Of a stretch of 28,539 nucleotides of DNA, positions 13,707-22,163 are shown in pieces. The translations under genes and the position numbers were made by a program. The stretch is taken from assembly GCA_016283195.1 (NCBI GenBank), contig JAEEML010000076.1:1-28539 (forward strand), in the 5' to 3' direction. The notes under the pieces were generated by a model. It did not search any database. It saw only the letters and a list, made by a program, of their open reading frames with translations, and had not been told where the DNA came from. The DNA is from Deltaproteobacteria bacterium (lineage in GTDB: Bacteria; JAEEML01). Numbering within the stretch: position 1 is the stretch's first letter; the number at the start of each line of letters is the position of its first letter.

Positions 13707-15460
13707 TGGAATTTATCTGGCACCATGCTCTTCTTTTAATAATTCTTGTGCCGTTTTTGGCTTCGCTGCTGCTTTTTACTTTCCCCAAAAGTCCCGGCGG
13801 CGGGCAAAGACAATTTTCTTTAGTTGTCGCTGTAGTGATTCTGTTGGCGGCAATTGGCCTTTCTTATGGCCATTATTATCTTTTTCCTGATTGGCAACTA
13901 GGCGATTACCTTAGCCACAGCCAATTTTTAGCTGTTAATTATCATGCCGATGCCGATAGTTTCACCCTCTTTCTTTTGCTGGTGGCGGCCATAGCTATTT
14001 TGCTTTCGGTTTTATTGGCCCCGCGGCGTTTGCCGGAATTACGCTCTTATTATGCCTTGCTATTTTTAGGCGAGTCGTTGCTGTTTTTAAATATAACTGC
14101 GCAAAATTTAATAATTTTTGTGGCTTCTTTCCTGCTTGGTACACTGCTTGGCCTTTGGCTTGGTTGGCGCTGGCTGGCGGCCGAATATGCCGGGGATTTG
14201 CGCCGTTTTGTTTTGTGGCGCCTGAGTGCCATCTTTATTTTGTTCATCGGCATTATTATGCTGGGCCAGGCTGCTTCTTCTTTTGATGTTTCACAAATTG
14301 CTGAATTTATAGCCGATTCGCCCATAGAACCTGAGTTGCAAAAGCGCATATTTGCAGTGCTTGTGAGCGGCATACTCCTGCTTATTCCTCTTTATCCCTG
14401 GCCGCTTTTTTCCGCAGTTTGGCAAAATACCCCCCATGGTTTTATTGTGCTACGCCTATTGGAAACACTCTCTTTGCTCCATTTTCTGGTGGGGATTGTT
14501 ATGCCCATACTGCCACTGGGAGTGGCAAACGCCGCGCCATTACTGGCTCTTATCACTATCTTTTCGGCTCTGGCTGCTTCGGCCCTCTCGCTGCATGAAG
14601 AAGATTTGCGCAATATCTTTTGGCGCATTCTTTGTGCTTTCAATGCCTTTTCGCTGACTGCCATTTTCAGTCTCCGGGCCGAGGGAATAAGCGGGGGACT
14701 TTTGCTGGCCTTTAGTGTGGCTGCCATTTATGTCGGTATTAGCTGGTATCACCGGGAAATGTTGCCGCATCGCATACCATGTTTGATAGATCGCCACCAG
14801 GGATTGGCGGCACAGGCACCAAAAACAGCGCTTATATATGCTTTTTTAGCCGCCGGATTTACTGTTTTGCCGCTTTTTGCCACTTTGGGCAGTATATTGC
14901 TAAGTTTTAGCGGTCTATGGCAGAGCCCACTGGTAGCTAGCTACATTACTTATAAAGAAATTGTTCATCTGGCGACTTTTTTAGTGCTTTTGGCCCTTTT
15001 AGTGGCCAGTATTGCGCTTGTTCCATGGCTTCTCAAAGCACTTTACAATAACAGGATAAGTAGAGTTATTTTTGTCATTATTTTGTTCCTCTGGCTGTTG
15101 CTTTTGGGGCAATTTCTTATTGCCTCGCCAATTAGTCTCGGCCTCTGCCCGAGGCTCTATCACAGCTTTGACAGCGATGATGGACCTTTTGGACAACTAT
15201 TTAATTTTATTGCTATTCTTTTCGTGGTTGGCCTTGTTTTTCAGCATATCGGAGTGGCCAGGGCGGTTATTCGCTTACTCACCGGCACGCCTTCGCTCAT
15301 AGTGCAAAATCCGCCTATGGAATTTGCCGAACATAAGCGGCTGCTGGGCTGGTTTATAGTGGCACTTTTGGTCTTATTGGGTTTGGCCCAGAGCGGATAT
15401 TCCAGATTTATCGAGGAGCTTGCAGTCTCGGTGGCCAAAGCGCTGGGAGTGGCATTATGA
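13706..15460 (+). CDS. nuoM: Highly divergent antiporter-like subunit, NuoM position
   Basis: The product has 584 residues with about 14-16 membrane helices, somewhat longer than usual NuoM (~500). The early region DADSFTLFLLLVAAIAILLSVLLAPRR then SYYALLFLGESLLFL aligns with NuoM. The TM5 Glu motif (F-W-E-L-M) becomes VASFLLG with Phe142 at the Glu site. The TM7 motif (V-K-M-P) becomes LLIPLYPWP with Leu227 for Lys. DLRNIFWRILCAF replaces the usual DIKKLIAYSSISH, with Arg for Lys. The key charges of a proton channel are therefore absent or changed. Placement rests on order (after L, before N) and overall topology. Start and stop overlap those of its neighbours. Confidence 0.65.
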   Translation: MEFIWHHALLLIILVPFLASLLLFTFPKSPGGGQRQFSLVVAVVILLAAIGLSYGHYYLFPDWQLGDYLSHSQFLAVNYHADADSFTLFLLLVAAIAILLSVLLAPRRLPELRSYYALLFLGESLLFLNITAQNLIIFVASFLLGTLLGLWLGWRWLAAEYAGDLRRFVLWRLSAIFILFIGIIMLGQAASSFDVSQIAEFIADSPIEPELQKRIFAVLVSGILLLIPLYPWPLFSAVWQNTPHGFIVLRLLETLSLLHFLVGIVMPILPLGVANAAPLLALITIFSALAASALSLHEEDLRNIFWRILCAFNAFSLTAIFSLRAEGISGGLLLAFSVAAIYVGISWYHREMLPHRIPCLIDRHQGLAAQAPKTALIYAFLAAGFTVLPLFATLGSILLSFSGLWQSPLVASYITYKEIVHLATFLVLLALLVASIALVPWLLKALYNNRISRVIFVIILFLWLLLLGQFLIASPISLGLCPRLYHSFDSDDGPFGQLFNFIAILFVVGLVFQHIGVARAVIRLLTGTPSLIVQNPPMEFAEHKRLLGWFIVALLVLLGLAQSGYSRFIEELAVSVAKALGVAL

Positions 15461-16887
15461 CTAATTTGCTGCCGGTTTTATCACCTTTATTGCTACCACT
15501 CATAATAGCGGCTTTTTTAGTGCTTATTGCCGGTACTGCGCTTAGCAAAAAAATACTGCGTGTCGAAGGTCAGAGAGCTTCAACGCATCTGTTTTTACTT
15601 CTTTTCGGCACGACGCTGGCCACCATATATGTGGCGATAGGGCGCTGTATCCGGGAGGGCAGTATTGCAAATATATTGTCGCTGCTCATTATCAGCGCCA
15701 CTTTTTTGCTGCTTTTTTTAGCCTTTGCATCGCCGGATATTGTAAAAAACGGTCACTCCGCCGGTGATGTCGGAGCTCTCCTGCTCCTTGCGGCGGCCGC
15801 GGCGGTTTTAGCCGTAAACAGCAATAATTTACTTATTATGATTGTTGCGCTTTCCGGGGCTGTTACTGCCTGTTTGGCTGTGGCTAATATGGAAGGTTTG
15901 CCTGAAACAAGGCTGGTATTTACTATGCCGGCTATTATTTATCTGATAACGGTTTTCATGATTATTATTTTGGGGGCCGTTTTGCTCTATGGCGCTGTAA
16001 ATACTTTTGATCTAATTGAAATAATTAAATATCACGAGCTTGATAAGGCGCCGGCACTTACTTTGTTTTGGACGGGAATAATCATAATCATATTGGCATT
16101 ACTAACTTTTATGCCGCTCTTTCCGTTTAATTTTTTGTGGCCGGAACTTATAGCCGGCGGTAAGACAGTTGGAGTAGCGGCCTTTTTTTCCACCGTTTCT
16201 TTAACGGCAGTTGGCCTGTGGCTTAAATTTGCGCCACTTTTTGCAACTAAGCCGAAATTAATGTGGTGCCTGGCTGTTCTCGCTGTTATTACTATGTTTT
16301 TTGGCGCTCTGGTTGCTTTGCGCGAGCGGGTTTTATCGGCCTTGATAGCCGATGTGATAATTTATTTAGCTGGTGAAATGCTGCTTTTCTTTACCATAGC
16401 ATTTAAGAATAGTGGCAATATTGCCCATGAAATTATAATTGCTGCCGGCCCGCATTTTATAACGATAATAGCACTTTTGGGCCTAAAGAGTATTTTACAA
16501 ACCGAAAGCAATTCCTATGCCGTTAAGCCTTATAAATGCCTGACCGGACTTTGGCGCCGCTCACCGTTTTTGGCGGCCGCGCTTATTTTTATTTTGTTCT
16601 CTTTGGCCGGGATTCCGCTCACCGCCGGATTTACTCTTTCTCTTAGCCTTTTACGCGTGCTGGCGACGCTGTCTCTTACCTTTAGCATTGCTTTCGCTTT
16701 GGCCAATATTATGATGCTGTCAGCGGCTGTGCGCCTTGTTTACACCATTTGTTTTACAAAATCTGAAGCAGAAATTGTGCCAAAATTTTCTAAATATTTA
16801 CTTTTTCTGTTAATGATCTCTCTCGGGCTTTTGGTGCTTTGGGGAATTATGCCCGATGTACCGCTGCTTCTGCTTGGTGGCAGATAG
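15457..16887 (+). CDS. nuoN: Divergent NADH-quinone oxidoreductase subunit N-like protein
   Basis: The product has 476 residues with about 13-14 membrane helices, the NuoN size. Landmarks are NNLLIMIVALSGAVTACLAVANM (TM5), FMPLFPFNFLWPE (TM7) and FSLAGIPLTAGFTLSLSLL (TM12, consensus LAGIPPTAGF-x-GK-x-Y). Ser133 replaces the conserved TM5 Glu, Phe218 (or Thr217) the TM7 Lys, and the TM12 Lys is lost; VLSALIADVIIYLAGEM replaces the K-R-L-L-A-Y-S-S-I-A helix. It overlaps the preceding gene by four bases (ATGA). This ends the five-gene run. Confidence 0.75.
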   Translation: MTNLLPVLSPLLLPLIIAAFLVLIAGTALSKKILRVEGQRASTHLFLLLFGTTLATIYVAIGRCIREGSIANILSLLIISATFLLLFLAFASPDIVKNGHSAGDVGALLLLAAAAAVLAVNSNNLLIMIVALSGAVTACLAVANMEGLPETRLVFTMPAIIYLITVFMIIILGAVLLYGAVNTFDLIEIIKYHELDKAPALTLFWTGIIIIILALLTFMPLFPFNFLWPELIAGGKTVGVAAFFSTVSLTAVGLWLKFAPLFATKPKLMWCLAVLAVITMFFGALVALRERVLSALIADVIIYLAGEMLLFFTIAFKNSGNIAHEIIIAAGPHFITIIALLGLKSILQTESNSYAVKPYKCLTGLWRRSPFLAAALIFILFSLAGIPLTAGFTLSLSLLRVLATLSLTFSIAFALANIMMLSAAVRLVYTICFTKSEAEIVPKFSKYLLFLLMISLGLLVLWGIMPDVPLLLLGGR

Positions 16888-16915
16888 CTAATTTATTGAA
16901 AGTTGGAGGGTTTTT

Positions 16916-18715
16916 ATGGATCTTTTTTGTCAGCATTGTAACCAGCAGTATTATGCGGAAACCTATGTTGAAGGCATGGTGTGCCCGGTTTGCAACTCTG
17001 TATTGGTTATGTTGGAGCAGGTAGCAGCCCCTGCAGCTCCTGTTCAGGAATCTGTGCCGGCCGAAGCGCAGCAAGAGGCGGTAGCTCCTGTGGAAGAGGC
17101 GGTAGCTCCTGTGGAAGAGCCGGTAGCCCCTGTGGAAGAGCCGGTGGCCCCTGTGGAAGAGGCGGTAGCTCCAGTGGAAGAGGCGGTAGCTCCAGTGGAA
17201 GAGGCGGTAGCTCCAGTGGAAGAGGCGGTGGCCCCTGTGGAAGAGCCGGTGGCCCCTGTGGAAGAGGCGGTAGCCCCTGTGGAAGAGGCGGTAGCCCCTG
17301 TGGAAGAGCCGGTAGCCCCTGTGGAAGAGGCGGTAGCTCCAGTGGAAAGTGTGTCCGAAGAACCGGCGTCTATGCCGGTTTCTGCCGGTGATGCCAATAA
17401 TTTTTTACCTACTTTTTCTTTTTCATCATTTACTGGTAATGCGCCTGAAAGTACCGGCGATGCAGTCCCACCGGCAGCTGCCGAGCCGCCTATGGCGCCG
17501 GTTGACGCTGTTGCCGCTGCGAATGTGGCGCCGGAAGAGCCTGTGGAACAATCAATAGAACAGCCGCAACCGCTTGAAACGGCTGTTGCTCCCGAGACTT
17601 CAAGTGCCGCTGGCCCGGAATTGCCAAAATTCGATATTTCCTGGGATAGCCCATTGGCGGCCGGCGGAGAAGTGCCTTTATCATCAGCTCCTGTTGATAG
17701 CAGTGCTACTCCGGGCGGTTTTGAACTGCCAAGTTTCCCTGATTTTTCTCTGCCGCCTATTGATGGCATGGATTCTTCAGCGCCTGCCGAAAATGCCGAA
17801 GCACCAAAGACTAATGAAGAAATGGCCGATGGTGTTGATGTAGCCGATGTGGCCGGCAGTGTTGATATTGCCGCCGGAGAAGCGGCCGCAGCCCCAGGTG
17901 TAGAAAGTGAAGAGCCGTCTGCACCTCTTGCTGCCGCTCCGGTGCCGCCACCGATGCCAGTGCCGCCGCCACGGCCGATGGAAAAAGAAAACTCCACGTC
18001 TGTGGCTGACCAATTAGGTTTGCCGGATCTCGGCATTGCTATTGAAAAGCCTAAAAAACCGCAAGTTGAGCTGGTGAGTGCCGAAGAAGCTAAAGAGGTG
18101 GCCGAAGCCAAAGAGGCAGTGGAAAAGCAGGGCGGTAGTAAAGCTCCGCTCATTATTCTTATTGCCATTATCATTGCTGCCGGTTTGGCTTGCCCATTTA
18201 TCGACCCGGATTTGGGCTTCTTTGGCTACAAGAAAATCGGCTTGGCTGTAGGCCTTATTGAGCCACCGCCGCCGCCCAAGCCCATTGAGCCCACCCCGCG
18301 CGAAAAGGCATTGCTGGCTTATAAGAAGGCCGTTGAACTGGTGCAGGCCGGAGCCAATGACAGCGCCATAGACAAATTTAAAGAGGCTCTTACTTTTGAT
18401 GCCACAATTGGCAGAATACATCGCGACTTGGCTATTTCTTATGCCAAAGCCGGCAAAAAAGATGACTCCGTGGAGAGTTACCGGGCATATTTAAAACTTG
18501 AACCGGCTGCCGATGATGCCAAGGATGTGCAGAAAATTATTGATGAATATGATGCCCAAAAGAAGAAAGAAGCCGAGGAAAAATTAGCTGCGGAAAAGAA
18601 AGCGGAAGAAGAGCGCATTGCAGCCGAGAAAAAGGCAGAAGCCGAGGCAGCTAAAAAAGCGGCTAAAAACAAAAAATCTTCTAAAAAATCAAAAAGTTCT
18701 AAGAAAAAACGCTAA
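16916..18715 (+). CDS. Zinc-ribbon / low-complexity repeat / membrane / TPR protein
   Basis: The product has 599 residues. An N-terminal zinc ribbon has CQHC at 5-8 and CPVC at 23-26. Residues 56-146 are 13 copies of VAPVEE[A/P]. A long acidic Ala/Pro-rich linker runs to about 400. One membrane helix follows (about 408-427, APLIILIAIIIAAGLACPF). After a Pro-rich spacer come about two TPR-like helical repeats (about 463-535) and a Lys/Glu/Ala coiled coil ending KKSSKKSKSSKKKR. Zinc ribbon plus membrane helix plus TPR architecture is common in delta-proteobacteria and suggests a scaffold with the ribbon in the cytoplasm. The gene begins 28 bases after the nuoN-like gene with a strong GGAGG site, so it may share that transcript. 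No specific function can be assigned. Confidence 0.85.
   Translation: MDLFCQHCNQQYYAETYVEGMVCPVCNSVLVMLEQVAAPAAPVQESVPAEAQQEAVAPVEEAVAPVEEPVAPVEEPVAPVEEAVAPVEEAVAPVEEAVAPVEEAVAPVEEPVAPVEEAVAPVEEAVAPVEEPVAPVEEAVAPVESVSEEPASMPVSAGDANNFLPTFSFSSFTGNAPESTGDAVPPAAAEPPMAPVDAVAAANVAPEEPVEQSIEQPQPLETAVAPETSSAAGPELPKFDISWDSPLAAGGEVPLSSAPVDSSATPGGFELPSFPDFSLPPIDGMDSSAPAENAEAPKTNEEMADGVDVADVAGSVDIAAGEAAAAPGVESEEPSAPLAAAPVPPPMPVPPPRPMEKENSTSVADQLGLPDLGIAIEKPKKPQVELVSAEEAKEVAEAKEAVEKQGGSKAPLIILIAIIIAAGLACPFIDPDLGFFGYKKIGLAVGLIEPPPPPKPIEPTPREKALLAYKKAVELVQAGANDSAIDKFKEALTFDATIGRIHRDLAISYAKAGKKDDSVESYRAYLKLEPAADDAKDVQKIIDEYDAQKKKEAEEKLAAEKKAEEERIAAEKKAEAEAAKKAAKNKKSSKKSKSSKKKR
17081..17353 (+). repeat. 21-bp in-frame tandem repeat (13 units) encoding VAPVEE[A/P]
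   Basis: Thirteen contiguous 21-base units begin at 17081, each reading GTA/GTG-GCT/GCC-CCT/CCA-GTG-GAA-GAG-SCG; the last is altered to VAPVESV. Units are nearly identical at DNA level, so copy number is likely to vary between strains by slippage and could be misassembled from short reads. Because 21 is a multiple of 3, other frames stay open too and give spurious Gly/Arg/Ser repeats. Confidence 0.93.
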
Positions 18716-18806
18716 TTGAATCTCTCATGCCTTGGTCCAAAGCTCACCATGCGCAGTATCTCCGGCCGGTTTTATTGGAAAATCATCCATTCTGTAAGGT
18801 AACATT

Positions 18807-19982
18807 ATGAAATATCGTCTTGACCCCAAATCTGGTAATAAGCTTTCGCAGCTGGGCCTTGGTTGCATGCGCTTTCCCAAAAGCGATGCCGAAACAGAAA
18901 AAATTTTACTACGGGCCATTGAAGGCGGCATTAATTACTTTGATACTGCCTATATTTATGGCGATTCCGAGGCGCGTTTGGGCAAAATTTTGGCGGCGCA
19001 CGATCTGCGTAAAAAGATTTATATTGCCACTAAGTTACCGCTTATTATGCTGCGAAAACCGGAGGATATTGAGCGCTATTTTCAAACGGAACTGGCCAGG
19101 CTGAAGACAGATTATATTGACTATTATCTGCTCCACATGTTGCCCGATGTGGCTTATATGAACAAGCTGCGCGAGTGGGGGATTGAAAAGTGGCTTAGTG
19201 AAAAGAAGGCCGCCGGCGCTATTAGGCATGTAGGCTTTTCTTTTCATGGCACTAATCAGGCTTTTACCGAGCTGTTGGAGGATTATCCCTGGGAGTTTTG
19301 CCTTATCCAATATAATTATGTGGATGAGTTTAACCAGGCCGGGGTAAAGGGCCTAAAGCTGGCGGCGGAGAAGGGCCTGCCGGTGATGATTATGGAGCCG
19401 CTTTTAGGCGGGCGCCTGGCCACCAGTTTGCCAGAGGCGGCTTTAAAGCTCATAAAAGCCTATGATGAGCAGCTTACTCCGGCGGCGTTTGGCCTTAACT
19501 GGCTGTGGAATCAAAAAGAGCCCACGGTGGTGCTCTCCGGCATGAGTTCACTCACGCAGCTGGAAGAGAATCTGGCACTGGCCGATAAAGCCGAGCCGGA
19601 GATGCTCACTAAAGAAGATATTGACCTTTATGAGGCTGTTAAAGCCGCTTTTGTCGCCGCTGATAAAATCCACTGCACCGGCTGCAATTACTGCATGCCT
19701 TGCCCGAAAAATGTAAATATTCCCTGCTGTTTTAAATCGTATAATATGTCGTATTCACAAAGCTATTATGCCGGGTTGCACAATTATATGAAGGAGGCCG
19801 GGCTCACTTCTACCACTATTAGTGCGGCCAGTAATTGTATTGGTTGCGGCAAATGTGAGCGCCACTGCCCGCAGCACATAGAAATAAGAAAAGAATTAAA
19901 GAAAGTAGAAAAGCGTTTGGAACCGTTTTGGATTAAGCTAGGATATAAAGCAGCGCGCAAGGTGCTGAAACGCGGCTCGTAA
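18807..19982 (+). CDS. Aldo/keto reductase with C-terminal ferredoxin-type 2x[4Fe-4S] domain
   Basis: The product has 391 residues. Residues 1-~285 form the aldo/keto reductase barrel, with the catalytic tetrad Asp46, Tyr51, Lys76 and His110 (FDTAYIYG, ATKLP, YLLHML). The C-terminal domain has two cluster motifs, C290-x2-C293-x2-C296-x3-C300-P and C344-x2-C347-x2-C350-x3-C354-P. This AKR/ferredoxin fusion is common in anaerobes, and its physiological substrate is generally unknown. The cluster domain suggests electron exchange with ferredoxin in addition to NADPH. AAGG precedes the ATG. The 18716-18806 gap shows no convincing promoter or terminator. Confidence 0.92.
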   Translation: MKYRLDPKSGNKLSQLGLGCMRFPKSDAETEKILLRAIEGGINYFDTAYIYGDSEARLGKILAAHDLRKKIYIATKLPLIMLRKPEDIERYFQTELARLKTDYIDYYLLHMLPDVAYMNKLREWGIEKWLSEKKAAGAIRHVGFSFHGTNQAFTELLEDYPWEFCLIQYNYVDEFNQAGVKGLKLAAEKGLPVMIMEPLLGGRLATSLPEAALKLIKAYDEQLTPAAFGLNWLWNQKEPTVVLSGMSSLTQLEENLALADKAEPEMLTKEDIDLYEAVKAAFVAADKIHCTGCNYCMPCPKNVNIPCCFKSYNMSYSQSYYAGLHNYMKEAGLTSTTISAASNCIGCGKCERHCPQHIEIRKELKKVEKRLEPFWIKLGYKAARKVLKRGS

Positions 19983-19996
19983 CAGGTGGAAAAAAT

Positions 19997-21340
19997 ATGC
20001 CAAATAAAAAGCTCGTTTATGTGGTTTCTTTAGGCTGCCCAAAAAATCTGGTGGATACCGAGACTATGCTGGGGTCGCTCGCCGATGTGGGCTATAAGCC
20101 CACAAGTGAGCCTAAAGAGGCCGATATTTTGCTGATAAATACTTGTGGCTTTTTGCTGAGCTCGCGCCAGGAATCCATAGATACAATTTTGGAACTGGCC
20201 GATATTAAAGCAGAAACAGGTGCTCTTTTGGTGGTGGTCGGCTGCTTGGTGGAGCATAATGAAGCCGAGCTCAAAGAGGCTCTCCCCGAAGTGGATGAAT
20301 GGGTTGGAGTAGGGCGTTATAGCAAGTTGGCGGCTATTTTAGAGCCGCGCCTCAAGGGCAAAAAAGGGCGCGATAAAGCGTTGCCTTATTATGCCATCGG
20401 CCCGGATGAAGCGCGCCTTTTAAGCGGCAAAGGCTATGCGGCCTATGTGAAAATTGCCGAGGGCTGCTCCATGGATTGCGCTTTTTGCAAAATACCGCAA
20501 ATCAGGGGCCGGCAAATCTCCCGCCCCATGGAGGAAATTCGCGATGAAGTAGCGCGGCTGGCGGCCAGCGGAGTCAAAGAGGTGACCATGATTGCCCAAA
20601 ATCTCTCAGCCTATGGTAGCGATCTCTATGGACGCGGCAAGTTGCCGGAATTATTGAAAATGCTTGATAATTCCGCCAGCCCGCCCTGGCTGCGCCTGCT
20701 CTATCTTTACCCTCTTGGCTGCACTGTGGAACTCTTGGAAACCATTGCTGCTTCGAGCCGCATCTTGCCCTATATTGATTTGCCTTTGCAGACAATTTCC
20801 GACCATCTTTTAAAAGATATGCGCCGCCATATTGGCGAAAAGCGCACCCGCGAGCTGGTAAAGCGCATCAGAGATATTATTCCCGGGGTGACTTTGCGCT
20901 CTACTTTTATTGTCGGCCTGCCCGGAGAAACAGAAGACGATTTTAACAAACTATGCGATTTTGTTGCCGAAAGCTCCTTTGACCACCTGGGCGTTTTTGC
21001 CTTTTCCCCGGAGGAGGGCACGCTGGCTGCCACCTTGCCCAACCAGGTGCCGGCCAAAGTGGCCGAAAAGCGGGCCAAAAAGCTCATGAATTTGCAAAAA
21101 AAGCTCTCGCGGCAGAAGCTAAAAAATTACCTGCATCAAAAGCTGGAAGTTTTGGTGGAAGGAGTGAGCGAAGAGAGCGATCTTTTGCTTTCGGCTCGCC
21201 ACAAAGGGCAGGCGCCGGATGGCATCGACGGCCTGGTTTATATTAACGAAGGCCAGGCGAATGAAGGCGATTTGCTTAATGTGGAAATAGTAAAAACCGG
21301 TGATTATGACCTGGTGGGGCGGATTGCTGATAATGACTGA
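19997..21340 (+). CDS. rimO: Ribosomal protein uS12 (Asp88) methylthiotransferase RimO
   Basis: The product has 447 residues, normal for RimO, a radical-SAM enzyme that beta-methylthiolates an aspartate of ribosomal protein S12. The N-terminal UPF0004 domain begins SLGCPKNLVDTE and holds the auxiliary-cluster cysteines 14, 50 and 83. The radical-SAM motif CSMDCAFC has cysteines at about 157, 161 and 164, followed by KIPQIRG, which separates RimO from MiaB. The last ~60 residues are a TRAM domain that docks the substrate. AGGTGG precedes the ATG. The 3' end overlaps the next gene by eight bases. Confidence 0.95.
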   Translation: MPNKKLVYVVSLGCPKNLVDTETMLGSLADVGYKPTSEPKEADILLINTCGFLLSSRQESIDTILELADIKAETGALLVVVGCLVEHNEAELKEALPEVDEWVGVGRYSKLAAILEPRLKGKKGRDKALPYYAIGPDEARLLSGKGYAAYVKIAEGCSMDCAFCKIPQIRGRQISRPMEEIRDEVARLAASGVKEVTMIAQNLSAYGSDLYGRGKLPELLKMLDNSASPPWLRLLYLYPLGCTVELLETIAASSRILPYIDLPLQTISDHLLKDMRRHIGEKRTRELVKRIRDIIPGVTLRSTFIVGLPGETEDDFNKLCDFVAESSFDHLGVFAFSPEEGTLAATLPNQVPAKVAEKRAKKLMNLQKKLSRQKLKNYLHQKLEVLVEGVSEESDLLLSARHKGQAPDGIDGLVYINEGQANEGDLLNVEIVKTGDYDLVGRIADND

Positions 21341-22019
21341 TGGAGAGGTGAGCGCCGCGCTAAATGAGCTTTGGGCCGATTTAAGCCGCCGCCCCCTGTG
21401 GCGCCGGCCTTATACCTGGCTTTATATTAAGCTTATGACTAAGTATCGCCTGAAATTGCTCTCTCCCAAAGATGTAAAAATTTTGGTGCCGCGCGGCAAA
21501 GTCAATTATTGCCATGAGTGCTGTGATAATTGCTGCCTTGGTAAGCACTCGGCTGTGCTCCTCCATTTGCAGGATATAGCCATGCTTTTGGACAAGGGCC
21601 ATGAGAGCTATATTTCCCAGGAAAAACCAACTTTTGCCAAAGAAGTGTTAAATGAACGGCCGGCTCTGGAGCGCAACCAGCGCTCTGTTTATTGGCGCGT
21701 CTTTCCCATTATTAAGCAAAATAAATTCCATGCTTGCAGCGCTCTTGGTGTGGACGGCCTCTGCAAACTTTACCCTAATTGGCCGCTCAGCTGCGCCCGT
21801 TTTCCTTATTCTCTCCATGCCGACGATAAGCGCATTTTTTTTAGCCCGCGCTGCCCCAGCTATCTTTTGGATGAAGTGCGCGGCGCCCGGGCGGCGGTGA
21901 TGATTAAGGCCGCTGTAGAGGCTTATAATGCCCAAATCAAGGACATTATTTTATTGCATTATGTGCCGGAAAAACTTAGCGAACTGGGGCTAATGAAGTA
22001 TTTAAAGTGGCCGCTCTGA
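21333..22019 (+). CDS. YkgJ-family cysteine-cluster protein
   Basis: The product has about 228 residues from ATG 21333, which overlaps the rimO stop. A more upstream in-frame ATG at 21300 lies well within rimO and is less likely. The cysteine pattern CHECCDNCC, later CSALGVDGLCKLYPNWPLSCARFPY, and a final RCPSY matches the CxxCCxxCC...C...C...C pattern of the YkgJ (zinc or iron chelatase-like) family. These proteins are thought to bind a metal or Fe-S cluster; reactions are mostly unknown. Coupling to rimO, an Fe-S enzyme, is suggestive but not proof of a shared role. No membrane helix or signal peptide is seen. Confidence 0.85.
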   Translation: MTDGEVSAALNELWADLSRRPLWRRPYTWLYIKLMTKYRLKLLSPKDVKILVPRGKVNYCHECCDNCCLGKHSAVLLHLQDIAMLLDKGHESYISQEKPTFAKEVLNERPALERNQRSVYWRVFPIIKQNKFHACSALGVDGLCKLYPNWPLSCARFPYSLHADDKRIFFSPRCPSYLLDEVRGARAAVMIKAAVEAYNAQIKDIILLHYVPEKLSELGLMKYLKWPL

Positions 22020-22163
22020 ATTCATTCTTGTCACCTGGTGCGGCAATAAGCGCGGCACCTGAAATATTTAGTAATAAATAAGCTCTTGCTAAGTGTCTAG
22101 CTTGTGGTATCTTCACTGCGGTTCAGCTTTTTATGCAGTCTGGAGAGGAGATCGCTTAAACAG

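Noticed and set aside
16981-17391. 136-codon Gly/Arg/Ser/Cys-rich open frame inside the zinc-ribbon gene
   Set aside because: It is a shifted reading of the 21-bp repeat; the main frame has the zinc ribbon, a strong ribosome site and continues for 599 residues.
17044-18174. 376-codon minus-strand frame opposite the zinc-ribbon gene
   Set aside because: It is a composition shadow of Ala/Pro/Glu codons (Ser/Thr/Gly/Ala repeats); no start signal or domain.
22037-22059. Hairpin between the YkgJ-like and release-factor-like genes as a terminator
   Set aside because: Only five clean pairs and no T-run follow; too weak to list as a feature.
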